Part shown: positions 22,067-33,742 of the stretch, one piece after another
How the letters are laid out: each line of letters starts with the position of its first letter
How positions within the stretch are numbered: the stretch's first letter is position 1
Origin: Tolypocladium sp. Sup5 PDA-1
Taxonomy: Eukaryota; Ascomycota; Sordariomycetes; Hypocreales; Ophiocordycipitaceae
Assembly: GCA_000750105.3 (NCBI GenBank)
Contig: JPHH03000073.1
Location: forward strand, 62,001 to 126,000
DNA: 64,000 nt
Direction of reading: 5' to 3'
Position numbers and translations under genes: made by a program
The notes under the pieces: generated by a model
The model's input: the letters and a program-made list of their open reading frames with translations, nothing else
Told to the model about the DNA's origin: nothing
Databases searched by the model: none

Positions 22067-23488
22067 CTACACCGCGGTTTCAGAATGGCTCTGTCGGTGG
22101 CAGCCTTCTCCCGGCGCCGCCGCTCTCTTCCTTTCAGACCGCGGTCGCCGGCGTCGATCATTGGTGCCTCGGGTAACTCGTCGCTGATGGCTGAACCAGG
22201 CCTGCGAAGTATGAACGTCAGTATGCGTCCAAAACTCTGGTAGGGACCTGCCCTACCTTGACCCCTTTCACATCCGCTGACACCTCCTCAGCGATTTGAA
22301 GAAGCTGCTCGTCACTCGGAGTCGGATTCGATTGGTAGTGTCTGTCAAGAATCACGCGTTGCGCCGGCCTAGTCATGGATTAGTGGTGCTTGTCAACAAG
22401 GTGGCGTGAATGGATGATCTACCTGAAATCTGACCCTCTTTGGAGTCTGATTCTCGACTTCGGTCTCACTACCCGTATCCAGGTCAATGATGGACGGTTC
22501 CTGTCCAGGCGCGACATCTTCAGTCGCATCACCACGCTCTTCTTGGGTTGCCTGATCGTGGCTCACTCCAAAAGGAGAAGGATCCGCCTGGCCATGTCTG
22601 GAAGACGCCAGGGAATCTTCTGGGCGCGACCCTAAACCGTCTTCAAACGACTCTCCCGGGAACTAGGGCGGTATACTCTCTGATCGTGACCGCACCTGAT
22701 CGCCACCCGGCAGTGGGTTTAAGAACGCATCTCCACACCTGGCCTGAAACGTCGAGGCGCGAGGTGCATCGTCTTGGTAGCGCCCATCAGATGCAAGCTC
22801 CGGTACTCCGTGCTGCGGAGATTCAGCCGTTCTCCAAAGTCGCGTATGGGAGAGATCCGTGAGGGTAAGGGGGTCGGGTGTGCTACCAGACGGGGCATTT
22901 CTGCCAGAAGCGTCACCAGCGACTTCATTTCCACGCCAGTCGACTGTGGGCAGTGTCGCATAAGCTTTGGCAGCCAGCCAGCCAGCCGGATTTGGGCGGG
23001 GTTGATGGGTCAAATGGCGCTGTATCAGGCATCTCCTGGTCGCTCAGGTCGCTTGCTGGTAAGGGGATAGCATCGTCACCTTCCAACACAGCCAGGAACT
23101 CCCGGGTGAGGGCTTTCTGGGCAGTCATCCAATATCCTGGGTCTTCTGAAAGGGCGGAATTAATGAAATCGGCAGCGTTGGCATGCTGCTTGCACTTCGT
23201 CCAGAGATGCGACGTAAGGGCTGCAGGGCTGCAGTGGTCCGAGGGCTTCGGTAGTCCCTAGAAAATCTCCATTGCCATCTGAACTACTATGCCTCATGGA
23301 TTTCAATCCACCATTCCGGGCAGTAAACCCTCCTACTTGCCGCCGGTTTTGCAGGTAGCGGCAATTACTTGGATTGCTGTTGTTTCTATTGCTCTCTCAT
23401 GTTCCCGCTTGTCCTTGTTTGTTTCCTCTCGATCCCAAATAACCTGAAGTTGCCACTGTAGTTTGAAGTCACTCAGAGCTAGTGTCAT
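22067..23488 (-). pseudogene. Homeodomain protein gene, apparently disrupted
   Basis: Minus strand. Exon 1 23488-23369 (40 codons) joins at 23257 after a 111-nt intron to a long exon (HLWTKCKQHANAADFINSAL...). At the GGCT tetranucleotide run near 22976-22992 the coding sense moves to another frame (AAKAYATLPTVDWRGNEVAG...) and soon meets a TAG in PP*FPGESFEDG before continuing to EVENQTPKRVRFQ. Two 3' exons encode the homeodomain: 22368-22257 (QRVILDRHYQSNPTPSDEQL, then LQIAEEVSADVKGVK) and, after intron 22202-22256, 22201-22067 (AWFSHQRRVTRG plus a basic tail). The helix-3 core WF-x-x-x-R-R is intact. The phase into the homeodomain exon also does not fit the upstream frame. A DNA-binding regulator is the family role; this copy looks non-functional or mis-sequenced. 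Confidence 0.55.
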
Positions 23489-23790
23489 ATTTCAGGTTTA
23501 CTGCAATGCAACTTGATGAACCCTTCTGAGTCTTTGTCGTGTCGCTGTGGTTGTGCAAGATTCTCAACCTAGACATGGAGTCAAGATGAAGTCGAGGTGA
23601 GAGGCTGATATGGCACCCCACGGTGTTTTTGAACTCCACCCCCCGGCCCCCCCCCGCCACACCCGGCTCTCCACCCACCTTAGCAACTCCGACCCCTGCA
23701 GGCCGCCATCTACACACTCTACTGCAAGGTGCTCTTCGACCAACAACCACAGCGGCCATCGTCTCCTCATTCTCAAGAACCACCAGCAAC

Positions 23791-24289
23791 ATGGAGCTGA
23801 TGGAAGAGAGTCTTCGAAGGCTGAACAAGCCCTATTCTCTGCCACCGTCACCTCCCGATACGTCGCCCGAGACTCGGTTGCGAACGGCGAAATCACTGAT
23901 CGGTACGACGTTGAGATGCCTCGGACAAATACGACGGCCACAAGTGCATTGAACAGGCCGACGTGTACCTCGATGGAAAAGAAGTCGTATCACGAGGCGG
24001 TGGACCGCCCGAACTTGATAACCCAGACTTTTGGGGCCGTCTGTACGAACGGCTCGAGTCAAAATACCAACCCATCGAACACGACGCCCATAGAGCGGAG
24101 AAACGGAGGCAAACCTTAGCAGATGACCTTACCGGGGGCAGAGGGCGTCACGAAGCGCCAAATCAACCACTGAAGAGTACACAGAGCGCAACACGAGAAA
24201 AGATGATAAAGAATTCGTTACAGAATAAAGGCACTGCAAAGAGAGTCACACGAGGCCGGCGGCAGCCAGCGTCGCTATCCAAGCAGTGA
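23791..24289 (+). CDS. Hypothetical protein, structure uncertain
   Basis: Starts with ELMEESLRRLNKPYSLPPSP in good context, 302 bases from the divergent homeodomain gene start. The frame then has to change. Either an intron 23903-24026 (GTACGA...CCCAG) joins SLI to DFWGRLYERLESKYQPIE, or a one-base lesion exists, because the skipped region also reads well in the downstream frame (KYDGHKCIEQADVYLDGKEV). The C-terminus is basic (KGTAKRVTRGRRQPASLSKQ). A further protein-like piece in another frame (VLRRSRRLAREPPEFGKL, around 24380-24440) may belong to it. No family is recognised; it could be decaying like its neighbour. Confidence 0.33.
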
Positions 24290-26070
24290 CCTGCTGATGG
24301 TGGTGCTAGCCAGAGCAGACATGTTAGAGGCAGCACAGAAGGAATCTCCAGATAACAGGTCTGGAGGCACACAGCCAGTGTTGCGGAGAAGCCGGAGGCT
24401 CGCAAGAGAGCCGCCTGAGTTTGGCAAGCTAGGTGGTGCCTTTTTTGGCGCAAACTGGCAGGGTGAGGGAGCAATAATGAGATCATGATGAGTCTCCTGG
24501 AGTCGCTCTGCTGCTCAGTGCACAGCGGAAAGACGCTAAAGGAAGTCTGTGCTGCGGTCATGCTCGAATGCTTCTGCGGCCATACTGGACATGGACAGAA
24601 GGAAGGATGATACCCTGGGAAGATTGGCTTGGACTTTTCTCTCGAGCATGGCGTTCCGGACTCTTGCTACATGGCCAAAGAATGGCTCCATGAATCGACG
24701 CGGCTTAATGAAGATTATGAACGACCAGTTCTGTTTGCAACGTAGGTGTGCTTCGTGCCACCTCTAGAACCATGTTGGCTGCTGCCATCCTTACAAGGAC
24801 GTAAAACTCGGGGCTTGGCCAGGCCGCATTTCCAACCCCAAGGCCACATGAAGATATCGTCGTGCCCCAAGGTAACGTAAATCCCAGTCGGAGACAGGCG
24901 CCAGTTCGCCCAAAGGCATCAATTAGCGTTATGGTGTCCACCCACGTTTCAGTAAGCCGGTCAAGGGTCTGAATCAGCCCTGCCCAACACGGGTATTCAA
25001 GTTTTCATCAGTTCTTCTACCAAGGTGCCAACTTGTAGCACATTTCATCGGGGGCCCATGTTCCGTTATATACCGAAGTCGCCAAGTCACTGGTACATAC
25101 GGCCATACCTACTAGACAATACGGGATCCCGTCCGCTCTCCCAGAGTCAAGCTAGTAAGGGGCAGATTAGTAGTTGGGTCGGTGACGACCAGCGAATACC
25201 GGCTGCTGTATGTTTTCTTTTATTTTTGCAAATTTTTCTTGTAATCTTTTTGGCATTCTCTCTCATGTTTCTCATGTGGAAGAAGTTAGGGTGGTGAGTA
25301 CATGTTGGAGGACACGGGAGGGTGGCCGCCTGATATGCGGCCGCATGCTTTGGGCAACACCACGTCAGGCTGACCGCGATTGGCAGTCAGCAGCGCCCGA
25401 AGGACGACCCACCACTCCGCAGGTACCCTGGCAGTTTTCGGCATTCAGTGCTCGTCGTCTGAGGCTGGATTTTGTGCTTGTTCCTTATACTTGCTGTCGT
25501 CAGGGGCAGCTTGCTGGCTAGAGACTGCAATTCAACGTGGCGTGCCGCGCATATTGAATGGTCTGATAGCTCCATGCCGTCCGCGATCGCTTTGTTAAGA
25601 CTAGACTTTGTCTCTGAGGGTTACACGCCAGATGGACTATTGGCAGGCTGCCAGTATACTAGGGTTCAAGTGACTGAAGATTTAAAGGCTCAGACTAGTA
25701 CGCACGAAGTACTCCTTCACAGCAAGTTCCAACACAAAGAGTCTAATGATTCAGCTTTCTAACGCTAGCATGATGCATTCATCGGATCATAAAATCTAGC
25801 AGCGCCTCGCGACAGGCGAGGGGCGCGTCTGCCTTGGCGCACAGGGCCAATCGCTGCCAATCTAGTATGGGTATCAAGTGCCTTCTAACTGCGTGAATCC
25901 TTCAAAGGCATCAGAGAGGCGGAGTTCTGTTTACCCTCGAAGGCAGCCAAGCTCGGCATGACTACGCTGATGCAGCCCACGAAGTCGTGAGTACAGAAGA
26001 ACACAAACAATATGCGGGCCGTGGGCTGCTTGGGCTCGACTGGTTCGAGCAAGCAGCAAAGTATGCCATT
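24290..26070. other. Accessory stretch without supported genes
   Basis: A minus ORF at 24705-24941 starts DTITLIDAFGRTGACLRLGF, reminiscent of the ubiquitin-like domain found at the N-terminus of many fungal uncharacterised proteins, but it is isolated and probably a relic. A plus ORF at 25025-25297 ends in a hydrophobic stretch. Nothing else was seen. Confidence 0.35.
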
Positions 26071-28504
26071 TTATGGCGGAGGCGCGTGAGAGGTTGGTGG
26101 TCGCGCGGGCTCTGAAGACGAGGATATGACGGGTGGTCTGGGAGCCACAGTTGATGTAGAAGAGGAAAGTTGATCGTCGGAGGCACTGTCCACCTCGGGT
26201 GGCGAGCTCCGTCCCGCACTCATGACGGCTGTGGAAGACATGGATGGAGAGTGGTGGCTTCGCATGGGATTATGATGCATCGACGGAACCTCGAGAGTAT
26301 CGCGCCGCACTCGCCGCCGCCCCCTGTTCGGATCAACAGCCTGAAGCTCAAACGACGCCCTCCCAACCGGCATCGTACTAGCCCGCTGCCTCTGACCCGC
26401 GGCAGTTTCCGGCAGCGGCGACGGAGACCGCGACGGCCGCGGCGACGCAGTCCTCGACACTCCCTCAGCCCCCTGCTGCCCCGACGCGACGCTGCCGACG
26501 AAGCTGCTCGCCCTCGACCGCGGTAGCGGCGTCGCGTTGCCATCTGCGTCGCGGCGCGGGTTGTACAGCTCCCTGATCTGGGCCAGGTCGCGGTTGCGGT
26601 AGTTTTCGCCCGGGATCTCGGGGAAGTCGACGGCGCGCCCGCGCTTGAACTCGGAGTCGTCAAACCAGTCGTGGGCCGCGGCGCCGAGCGAGTTGCCGAC
26701 GGCGATGAACATCTTGGCCACCTTGCGCCGGCTGCCGGAGTCGCCTGCCGTCTCGGAGCGCCGGGCTTGGCTGCTGGCTGGGGCGGATTTGTGCCGGCTG
26801 ATGGCTGGGGCCAGGCCGTTGGAGAAGCTCGGCCGCATGGCGGAGGCGGAGGCGGAGGCGGCGTCGGGGCTGGCGACGGCGTGGGAAGAGACTGTGGTGG
26901 CGTGCCGTATAGCTGGTGAGCCGGTTGCGCTAGGGGTTTCGGCGATGGAACCGTCGATACTGTGAGAGTCCCGGCTGCTAGGAGACGGGTTTGTAGCGTG
27001 CGAGGGTTGGTGCTCGAGGTGGCGGTGCGAGCACTTGCAGTGGTGCTCGGCGTTGAGGTTCCCTTCGCCCCTGACGGCTTCAACATCTGAGGCGAGCAGG
27101 AGGTACAGCGAGCCTACCGCGGCGAGGCCTGTACCTAGTATGGGCGCCCATTGGCCTGTAGAATGGATGGATCAGTAACCACGATGTGCATGAGTAAGAA
27201 TGGTGACCTACCGATACTGGCGAGCGGCTCGTTCTGATATATAACCTGTGGACTGAAAAAGTTCCTCTCACCCACAATGAGCAGAGCGACGCCGGCGCCG
27301 CCAAAGACGGGAATGACAGCGACGCTGAGGAAGAAGCGCACCATGTCGTTGACGCTCCGCATCTTGCCCCTGGTGGCGCCGTTGGTGCCCTCGATGGGCT
27401 CGTCAATCAGCTCGTCCCGGTCCCGCTGCAACCCGAAGTTGATCTCGAGGATCTTGTCCAGCATGCTCACAAGCCACAGGATGGCGTAGACGCAGCAGGC
27501 GGCGGCGAGCAGCGTGGCCGTGCCAAAGGTGAGCCGGTCCGGCGCGGGGATCACGTAGATGTTGCTCGCGGAACCGCCGCGCATGGGTGAGACGGGCCCC
27601 CATGCGTCCTCGGTGCAGTTCAGGCCGCAGGTGGTGTTGCCGTAGAGGAACCGAGATATGTCGAGCGAGACGGGGTGGCCGTTGCTGTCGTGCGTGCAGC
27701 TGTACGTCTTGGTGCGGTAGAACTCGATCGTGAGGCTAAGGAGGCCTGCATGCAAGGGAGACGGGCAGACGGTTAGTACGGACTAGTCGGAGGAGGAGAC
27801 GACGTCTGAGACATCGCGAGGAGCGAGTGCTCACCGGCGAGAATGAGGCCGGCCCAGAGGAAGATGGTATTGCGGCCAGGATCGTAAAAGTAGGTCCGAG
27901 ACAGCCTGACGGTCACGGGCGCGGCCAGGATGCCAATGGCGCAGAGCTGGAAGGCCCCGAAGACGTCCATGTCAACGGCATCTGCGGTGAAGAGCGGTGA
28001 GTTAGCTTCAGGTCGGCGTCTCCCGTGACAGTCGGATGCGATGCAATGCACTGCACGGGGGACTCACCATCGCGGTGCAGCGCGGCGAGGACGATGCCAT
28101 GCACTGCCGCGACGGCTGGGAGGAGCAGCGCCGCGGCGAGGCACGCATTCTTGATCCATTCCGCTTTGCGCGCAAGCACGCAGGCGGCGATGAGGACGTA
28201 GTATCTACGATGTGGTGTTAGAAGCAGCCCCTAGCCAAGCCTTGAGGCGGTGCTCGACTGGAGTTGACGTCCACTGGCCACCCGCCCGTGGTGGTGGAGC
28301 AGTCAATGGAACGCCAACGTCGACTTCGACTTCGACTTCAACTTCAACTTACAAGACCCTCGACCCGGGCCCATATTGGCCTGACACGGGCCAGGCGCAC
28401 ACCACCTGCAGCGCCTCGCCCGCGGCGGTGCTGTTGTCGGTGACGTTGCGGGCGAGGAGCGAGCCCAGGACACTCGGGTGCAGGGCCGACGACAGCGCTG
28501 GCAT
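26071..28504 (-). CDS. Conserved fungal multi-pass membrane protein of unknown function
   Basis: Five exons: 28504-28353, 28204-28068, 27981-27835, 27745-27212 and 27155-26071; 684 aa, all phases consistent. The short N-terminal ectodomain has an NVTDNST site, then QYGPGSRVLYYVLIAACVLA begins a run of about eight membrane segments. Recognisable blocks are DVFGAFQLCAIGILAAPVTV, RLSRTYFYDPGRNTIFLWAG, NIYVIPAPDRLTFGTATLLA and EPIEGTNGATRGKM. The C-terminal 330 residues are cytoplasmic, Ser/Pro/Arg-rich and disordered. I recall this layout from Sordariomycete genomes as an uncharacterised family but know no function. The start at 28504 was chosen because the upstream in-frame ATG lies in unprotein-like sequence. 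Intron 1 (148 nt) carries a GAAGTC/GAAGTT hexamer run. Confidence 0.8.
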
Positions 28505-29703
28505 GGCCCCTCGCGTGCTCGGATGGCCGAGGCGGGTTCTGCACACAGCACACAGATCCTCAGCGCTACCTATGGTCGGGTTGGGGAGTCTGTACGGGAC
28601 ATGTTATCGGGATTCAGGACGGCCTTTGAACCAGGAAGGAAGCCGTATGTATGCTCATGGCGGCCGCGTCGATCGCACGTGCCAAGATGAGGTACGAGGG
28701 CGCTGTGGCCATCTCCCGCCGCCTCGCCGTCCAACAAAGCAGGGCTGACGGGTCAGTGGTGAGCGCTCACTGCAATCAGGCAGAAGAAGCAGTTACAAGT
28801 GAGCGACGCAAGCCCAGCGCGGACACGGCGAAAAAGGAATACGAGTAAAGGCGCCGAGAACAGTGGAGAGTCTTTAATCCGGGGTAACACATGAGCGCCT
28901 GAGACACCAGGCAGCCAAATTGCGATACGCCCTGCCACAGTGACGGCTCTCCACAAGGGGCGCCTGTCCAGCAATCAAGCATCAATCAAGCATCGTGGCC
29001 CGTTGCCCGTCTCCGCTGGGCTGCAGCGAAGCGGGCGGACTAAAATATTACGACGGTGGCGCCGCGGAACTGACCTTGCCAGCTCGATCGAAACCAGGGA
29101 GGCTCATCATCGGTGTCACGAGACCAAGCGTCGAGGTTGGTGAACGGCATTGACATTCGACATCCATGGACCGGAGTCACTGGACCGACGCGGATTCACT
29201 GCTGCGCTGCGCTGCCATTCCTCCAACAGGCTGTGAGTCGAGCAGCTCAGGCACGCAGCAACGGCACGACCTGCCGCTCTCCATGTCTCGCTCTCTCTCG
29301 AGTCTCATCGTCCAGCGGAGCCAGCAAACTTGCCTGGGCAAACAGTGAACCGCTAGAGCTTTACATATACGACATCGCCTCCGACGTTGAACCTCACCCC
29401 CAATGGCATTCAGGTCAACATCCGCATACCTACGAAGTACTCCTCCAGGTAAGAACTCAACAATCGCCTTTCATGCTTTCTGTGCAACGTGCTGACCGCG
29501 TCCTATCAGAACCATCCTCACTGCGGGGTATCACAGCCGGGGGCCAAACCGCTACGGACTACACGCTCAGCAGCCCAATTGGCGAGAGAGCCCCGTGACG
29601 GTGATAATCCCTCGGGCCGCTTTGCCCTCCACCGAATCGCGGTACGCCATTGTCATTGCGCCCGACAGGCTCCTCGGCGACGACGGCGGCTGCTGCCCGC
29701 GAC
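28505..29703. other. Divergent promoter region
   Basis: Lies between the minus-strand membrane protein and the plus-strand antiporter. Only short shadow ORFs are seen. Confidence 0.55.
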
Positions 29704-32124
29704 ATGGCCGTTGAGATGGCCGACGACGATATCTCAGACTGGCGCTCCATCGTCACCCTCGTCGTCTTTGTCCTCACCAGTGAGTCTCGCGCACTCATCT
29801 CATATCATGTCTAACCACGGACACTAACGCCGCGGCAGACATCAACGTCCTCTTCCCCTTTCACATCCCCATCTACATCCCGCGGAAGCTATCGAATGCC
29901 TTCCTGGATGCCCTGAGCGCGCTGCGGGTCATACCGCGGAGGCGGGACCGCTTCCCGCATGGAGTTGAAGACGACGACGACGATGATGACAACAACGGCA
30001 AGCTCAAGCCGTGGGTGCGGCTCAACTTCCCCATGAACTTTGTCACCGCGCCTCTGATAGCGGACCTCTTTCTGCTCGCCATCCTGGCCATCGGCCGCCA
30101 GGAAGTCCATGACGGCACCATCGGCGCCGACAACATCTCGCCCGTCGACATCATGGTCTTCTTCATCACCCTCGCCTACATCGCCATCTCCATCGACGCC
30201 TCCGGCCTCATCCGCTACCTCGCCTTCAAGGTCCTCCAGTGGGGCGGCAAGGTCGGCCACCGCCTCTTCTTCTTCCTCTACGCCTTCTTCTTCCTGCTCG
30301 GCAGCTTCATCGGCAACGACCCCATCATCCTCTCCGGCACCGCCTTCCTCGCTTACATGACCCGCGTCTCCAGCAACATCGTCCACCCGCGCGCCTGGAT
30401 CCACACCCAGTTCGCCGTCGCCAACATCGCCTCGGCCATCCTCGTTTCCTCCAACCCCACCAACCTCGTCCTCGCCGGCGCCTTCAAGATCAAGTTCATC
30501 AACTACACCGCCAACATGATCGTCCCCGTTGCCGTCACCGCCGTCGTCCTCTTCCCCTTCCTGCTCTACATCGTATTCGCCAACGAGTCCCTCATCCCCT
30601 ACTCCATCAAGATGCACGAGCTGCCCGAGGAGGCCAAGGCCCGCAAGCCCGTCAACCCCAACATCCCCCACGCGCGCGGCCACGTCGACGAGGACGAGGC
30701 CGACCTGGCCAACGACGAGCAGGGCAAGCTGCTTTCCCTCGAGGAGATCATGAACCCGTTTCTCGACAAGGGCGGCGCGGTATTTGGAGCCGTCATCATG
30801 GCGGCGACGCTGGTCACTGTCCTCGCGCTCAACGCTGCGAGCACGGAGAGCGGCGAGCATCCCGTCTTTTGGGTGACGCTGCCCGCTGCGTTCGTCATGT
30901 TCTGCTGGGACATTGCCTTTGGGTGGTACCATCGCGAGGAGACACGCCAGATTGCCCGCAAGGGTAGGCAAGAGGTCGAAAAAGCTAGGGCCGAGCGCGC
31001 GCTTCGAGAAGAGGAAGCCAAGCGGGCGTCGTTGAAGGATGGGGTCCATGGTGGTGTGACCGCGTATGAGCTTGCTACTTCGCCGACCCATTCGACGGGA
31101 GCTCAACTGCAGGGCATTGTCGGTGCTGTGTCCGAAAAGGGGGACGGAAAAGCTAAAAGTCCACGAGACCACAACGGTCCGCACTCCGCCACTCCTGCAA
31201 TTCTCGTGTCTGAGAACACCGACGACCGGGCTCTCGTGCCGACCTATTCGCCCGAATCACCAAGCTCGATGCTTGCACCAAAGGGCGACCAGGCGAAGCA
31301 GGAGGGTACCTCGACGAGCGAGATCAGCTCACTAGAAGAGAAAAAAGACTCGGACCGCAAAGATTCCGGCTCACCACCGGAAGGACTATTCGTCACCTCC
31401 TCGTCAAGCGGAGAGACGGGCATCAAGCGGCGAGGCTCGCAGGCGACCGTCCGACGCGACCGCGGCCCCCCGACACTCGTTTCCCTCGCCGAAGATGCAT
31501 TCGTATGGTCGCAGGAGACGTTTCCCACCGCCACCGCCGTGGTGGTGCATCTGCCGTTTGCGCTCGTGCCCTTTGCCTTTTCCATGTTCGTCCTCGTGCA
31601 GGCCCTCGTCACCAAGGGCTGGGTGCCCGTATTTGCCTCCGGGTGGGACCACTGGGTGGACAAGACGGGGACGGTGGGCGCCATCGGCGGCATGGGCTTT
31701 CTGTCTGTGGTCCTGTGCAACGTGAGTATTCACAAAGGATGTGAAGCAGCATGACCAGTCGCTGACCAGTCACCCATAGTTTGCCGGCACCAACATCGGC
31801 ACCACCATCCTCCTCTCCCGCGTCATCCAGGCCTGGGGAGTAATCCACCAGAACAACGGCACCACCATCAGCGACCGCACCTTCTGGGCAACCGTGTACA
31901 GCATGGCCCTGGGCGTCAACTACGGCGCCTTCAGCACCGCCTTTAGCGCGTCGCTGGCGGGCCTCCTCTGGCGGGACATTCTCGCCCGGAAGCACATTCG
32001 CGTGCGCAGCCTCGACTTTGCGCGCGTCAACCTGCCCATCATTGCCATTGCCATGATTGTCGGGTGCGCGGTACTCGTGGGGGAGGTGTACATTATCCGG
32101 GGCGACTCGCCGTACTCTTTATGA
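29704..32124 (+). CDS. CitMHS/NhaD-like ion antiporter (arsenical pump type)
   Basis: Exons 29704-29779, 29839-31721 and 31780-32124, introns of 59 and 58 nt; 767 aa. The first membrane span (IVTLVVFVLTNINVLFPF) is split by intron 1. The core has segments such as DIMVFFITLAYIAISIDASG, FFFLLGSFIGNDPIILSGTA and VANIASAILVSSNPTNLVLA, the last being the SNPTN motif of the ion-transporter superfamily that includes ArsB and NhaD. A hydrophilic loop of about 190 residues (roughly 410-600), rich in Ser, Glu and Lys, divides the two halves. The C-terminal half repeats the motif as NFAGTNIGTTILLSRVI. The likely role is a plasma or organelle membrane antiporter for Na+, arsenite or a dicarboxylate; the substrate is not determinable. 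Confidence 0.87.
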
Positions 32125-32777
32125 TGAGCCTGCGTATTGAAGCTTCGGATGTTGCTGGGGGCGGATATCATGACGGGGCATACCGTTGGATGGATACGAC
32201 TTGCTTTGCGGAAGCCAGCGAGATGTTGGACTGCATGTAGATGGACGAGCGTTCGTTTTATCTCGAGATGTCGTTGGGAACCCACGCATTTCTTGAAACC
32301 AGATGGGAAGAGCATGTTCACGACTGACGATAACAAAGCAAGAGGATCAATACAATGGCATCAAGTCTTTATTGTGTAACCGCCAGCACACATGGATCGT
32401 GGAAGATTTAAGCTGTACTCTGCGATGTTCGTAGTTTACACGATGGGCTTCATTAACACGGTGAACAGATGATGTTCACGTAACAATCATGCGTTCACCC
32501 TTGCTCGTCCGACGCATCTCGGAACGAGGCATGGTAAATGCGGGATACGCCGAGCGTAATTGACCCGTCGTCCCTGGCGCCAGAAACGCGGGGGCTGATT
32601 AATGCTCCCGACACGGCTCACCCCGCTCCGCTGGCCGTTCAGTGAACTTCCCCGAAGATAAGAAGCCGCAGCACCACTTCAACGAACACTGACTTGTACA
32701 CAACAACGCTTGGACAACCCGAAGCATACCGCCATCCCGCTTGCCCAGTCAAAGCCCCGTCACTCCAAACCGTGGCC
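32125..32777. other. Intergenic, RidA promoter side
   Basis: No coding signal seen. Confidence 0.6.
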
Positions 32778-33197
32778 ATGTCCGCGCCGCCCAAGTACAA
32801 CAACCCCCCCGGCGGCATACGGGCCTTTGCCGACTCGGTCCACTACTCCCAGACGGTTGACCTCGGCGCCGGGCTGGTCAAGTGCGCCGGCCAGGGCGGC
32901 TGGACCGCCGAGCACGGCCCGCCGGGCCCGATCCCCGAGTCCGCGCGGGAGCAGGTCGAGAACGCGTTCCGCAACATCGACCACGTCTTGAAGGAGGCGG
33001 GCGTCGAGGGCGGCGCGCGGGACGTGTACCTCGTGCGCACGTATCACCTCGACATCGACGAGACGCTGGGCATGGTGACGGAGGCGCTGCGGGCGTGGGT
33101 CGGGCATCGGCCGGTATGGACGGCGCTTGGGGTGGCGAGGTTGGCGGATCCAAGGATGAAGATTGAGATTGACGTCGAGGCGAAGCGGCATGCCTAA
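32778..33197 (+). CDS. RidA/YjgF/UK114 family protein
   Basis: An intronless 139-aa product, the usual length of the family. Seen in sequence: GLVKCAGQGGW in the first strand region, the helix SAREQVENAFRNIDHVLKEA with the family NIxxVLxEAG pattern, a DVYLVRTYHLD strand, and the closing MKIEIDVEAKRH block. RidA proteins deaminate reactive imine/enamine intermediates of amino-acid metabolism; fungal members with this divergent sequence may have other substrates. An in-frame ATG exists at 32694, but the 28 extra residues look unconserved, so 32778 was taken. Convergent with the hemerythrin-like remnant. Confidence 0.82.
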   Translation: MSAPPKYNNPPGGIRAFADSVHYSQTVDLGAGLVKCAGQGGWTAEHGPPGPIPESAREQVENAFRNIDHVLKEAGVEGGARDVYLVRTYHLDIDETLGMVTEALRAWVGHRPVWTALGVARLADPRMKIEIDVEAKRHA

Positions 33198-33297
33198 CAG
33201 ACGCTGTTCAATAAATGCCGTCGATACCTACCCACGAGACATGTGACGATGAGACATCCAAGGCAGAGCACACAACTCCCTCCTGCTCCCCTCAACA

Positions 33298-33742
33298 TCA
33301 CAACTCGCGAACCTCCCCCAACAACCGCTCCACCTCGGGAAACAACACCCCCCCTCCTCCTCCTCCTCCTCCGCATGTCCCCCCTTTGACGAGGCAGCAC
33401 GCGAGGCAGTACCCCACAAAGTCGGGCTTGTCGGCGTCCCCCACGTGCGGCGCCTGCGTCACGACGGAGTTGTACCCGCGGAAGACGGCGTTGAGAACGT
33501 TGCACATGTGGCTCGCGCCCTTGGTCCGCATGCCCCGTTGTGCTTGCGCGCATTTTAGCATCCGCGGACTCAAGGGGTTTACGAGAGCGGGGGGTGGGGG
33601 GATGGGGGTTGCGATGTTGGGCGTGAGAGTGCGTGTGAGAGGGACACGCCTTTTCGGTGAGAAACACGGGCGTCGGGATCATTGCCAGCGGGCCATCTGC
33701 CCAAGGCTTTGCGCTGACACTTTCGCTCTTCGCCATCTTCAC
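33298..33742 (-). pseudogene. Hemerythrin-like gene with damaged metal-binding segment
   Basis: Exon 1 from 33742 gives AKPWADGPLAMIPTPVFLTE, and the downstream frame gives SHMCNVLNAVFRGYNSVVTQ, APHVGDADKPDFVGYCLACC and LFPEVERLLGEVREL, the order of fungal hemerythrin (HHE) proteins. Between GYCLACC and LFPEVE the family has a His/Glu motif for the di-iron site; here the frame reads GGTCGGGGGGGG. In the adjacent frame the same bases read HAEEEEEEG. The segment is flanked by G6 and G7 runs (plus-strand C runs 33379-33384 and 33348-33354), so two compensating one-base slips would explain it. The reading stops early after GEVREL, and exon phases across the presumed intron do not match. Loss of function is likely. 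Confidence 0.5.

Noticed and set aside
29889..31184. 431-codon ORF on the minus strand across the antiporter gene
   Set aside because: Its translation is dominated by Gly, Asp, Glu and Val from codon-bias shadowing of the plus-strand membrane protein, which has clear family motifs and consistent splicing.
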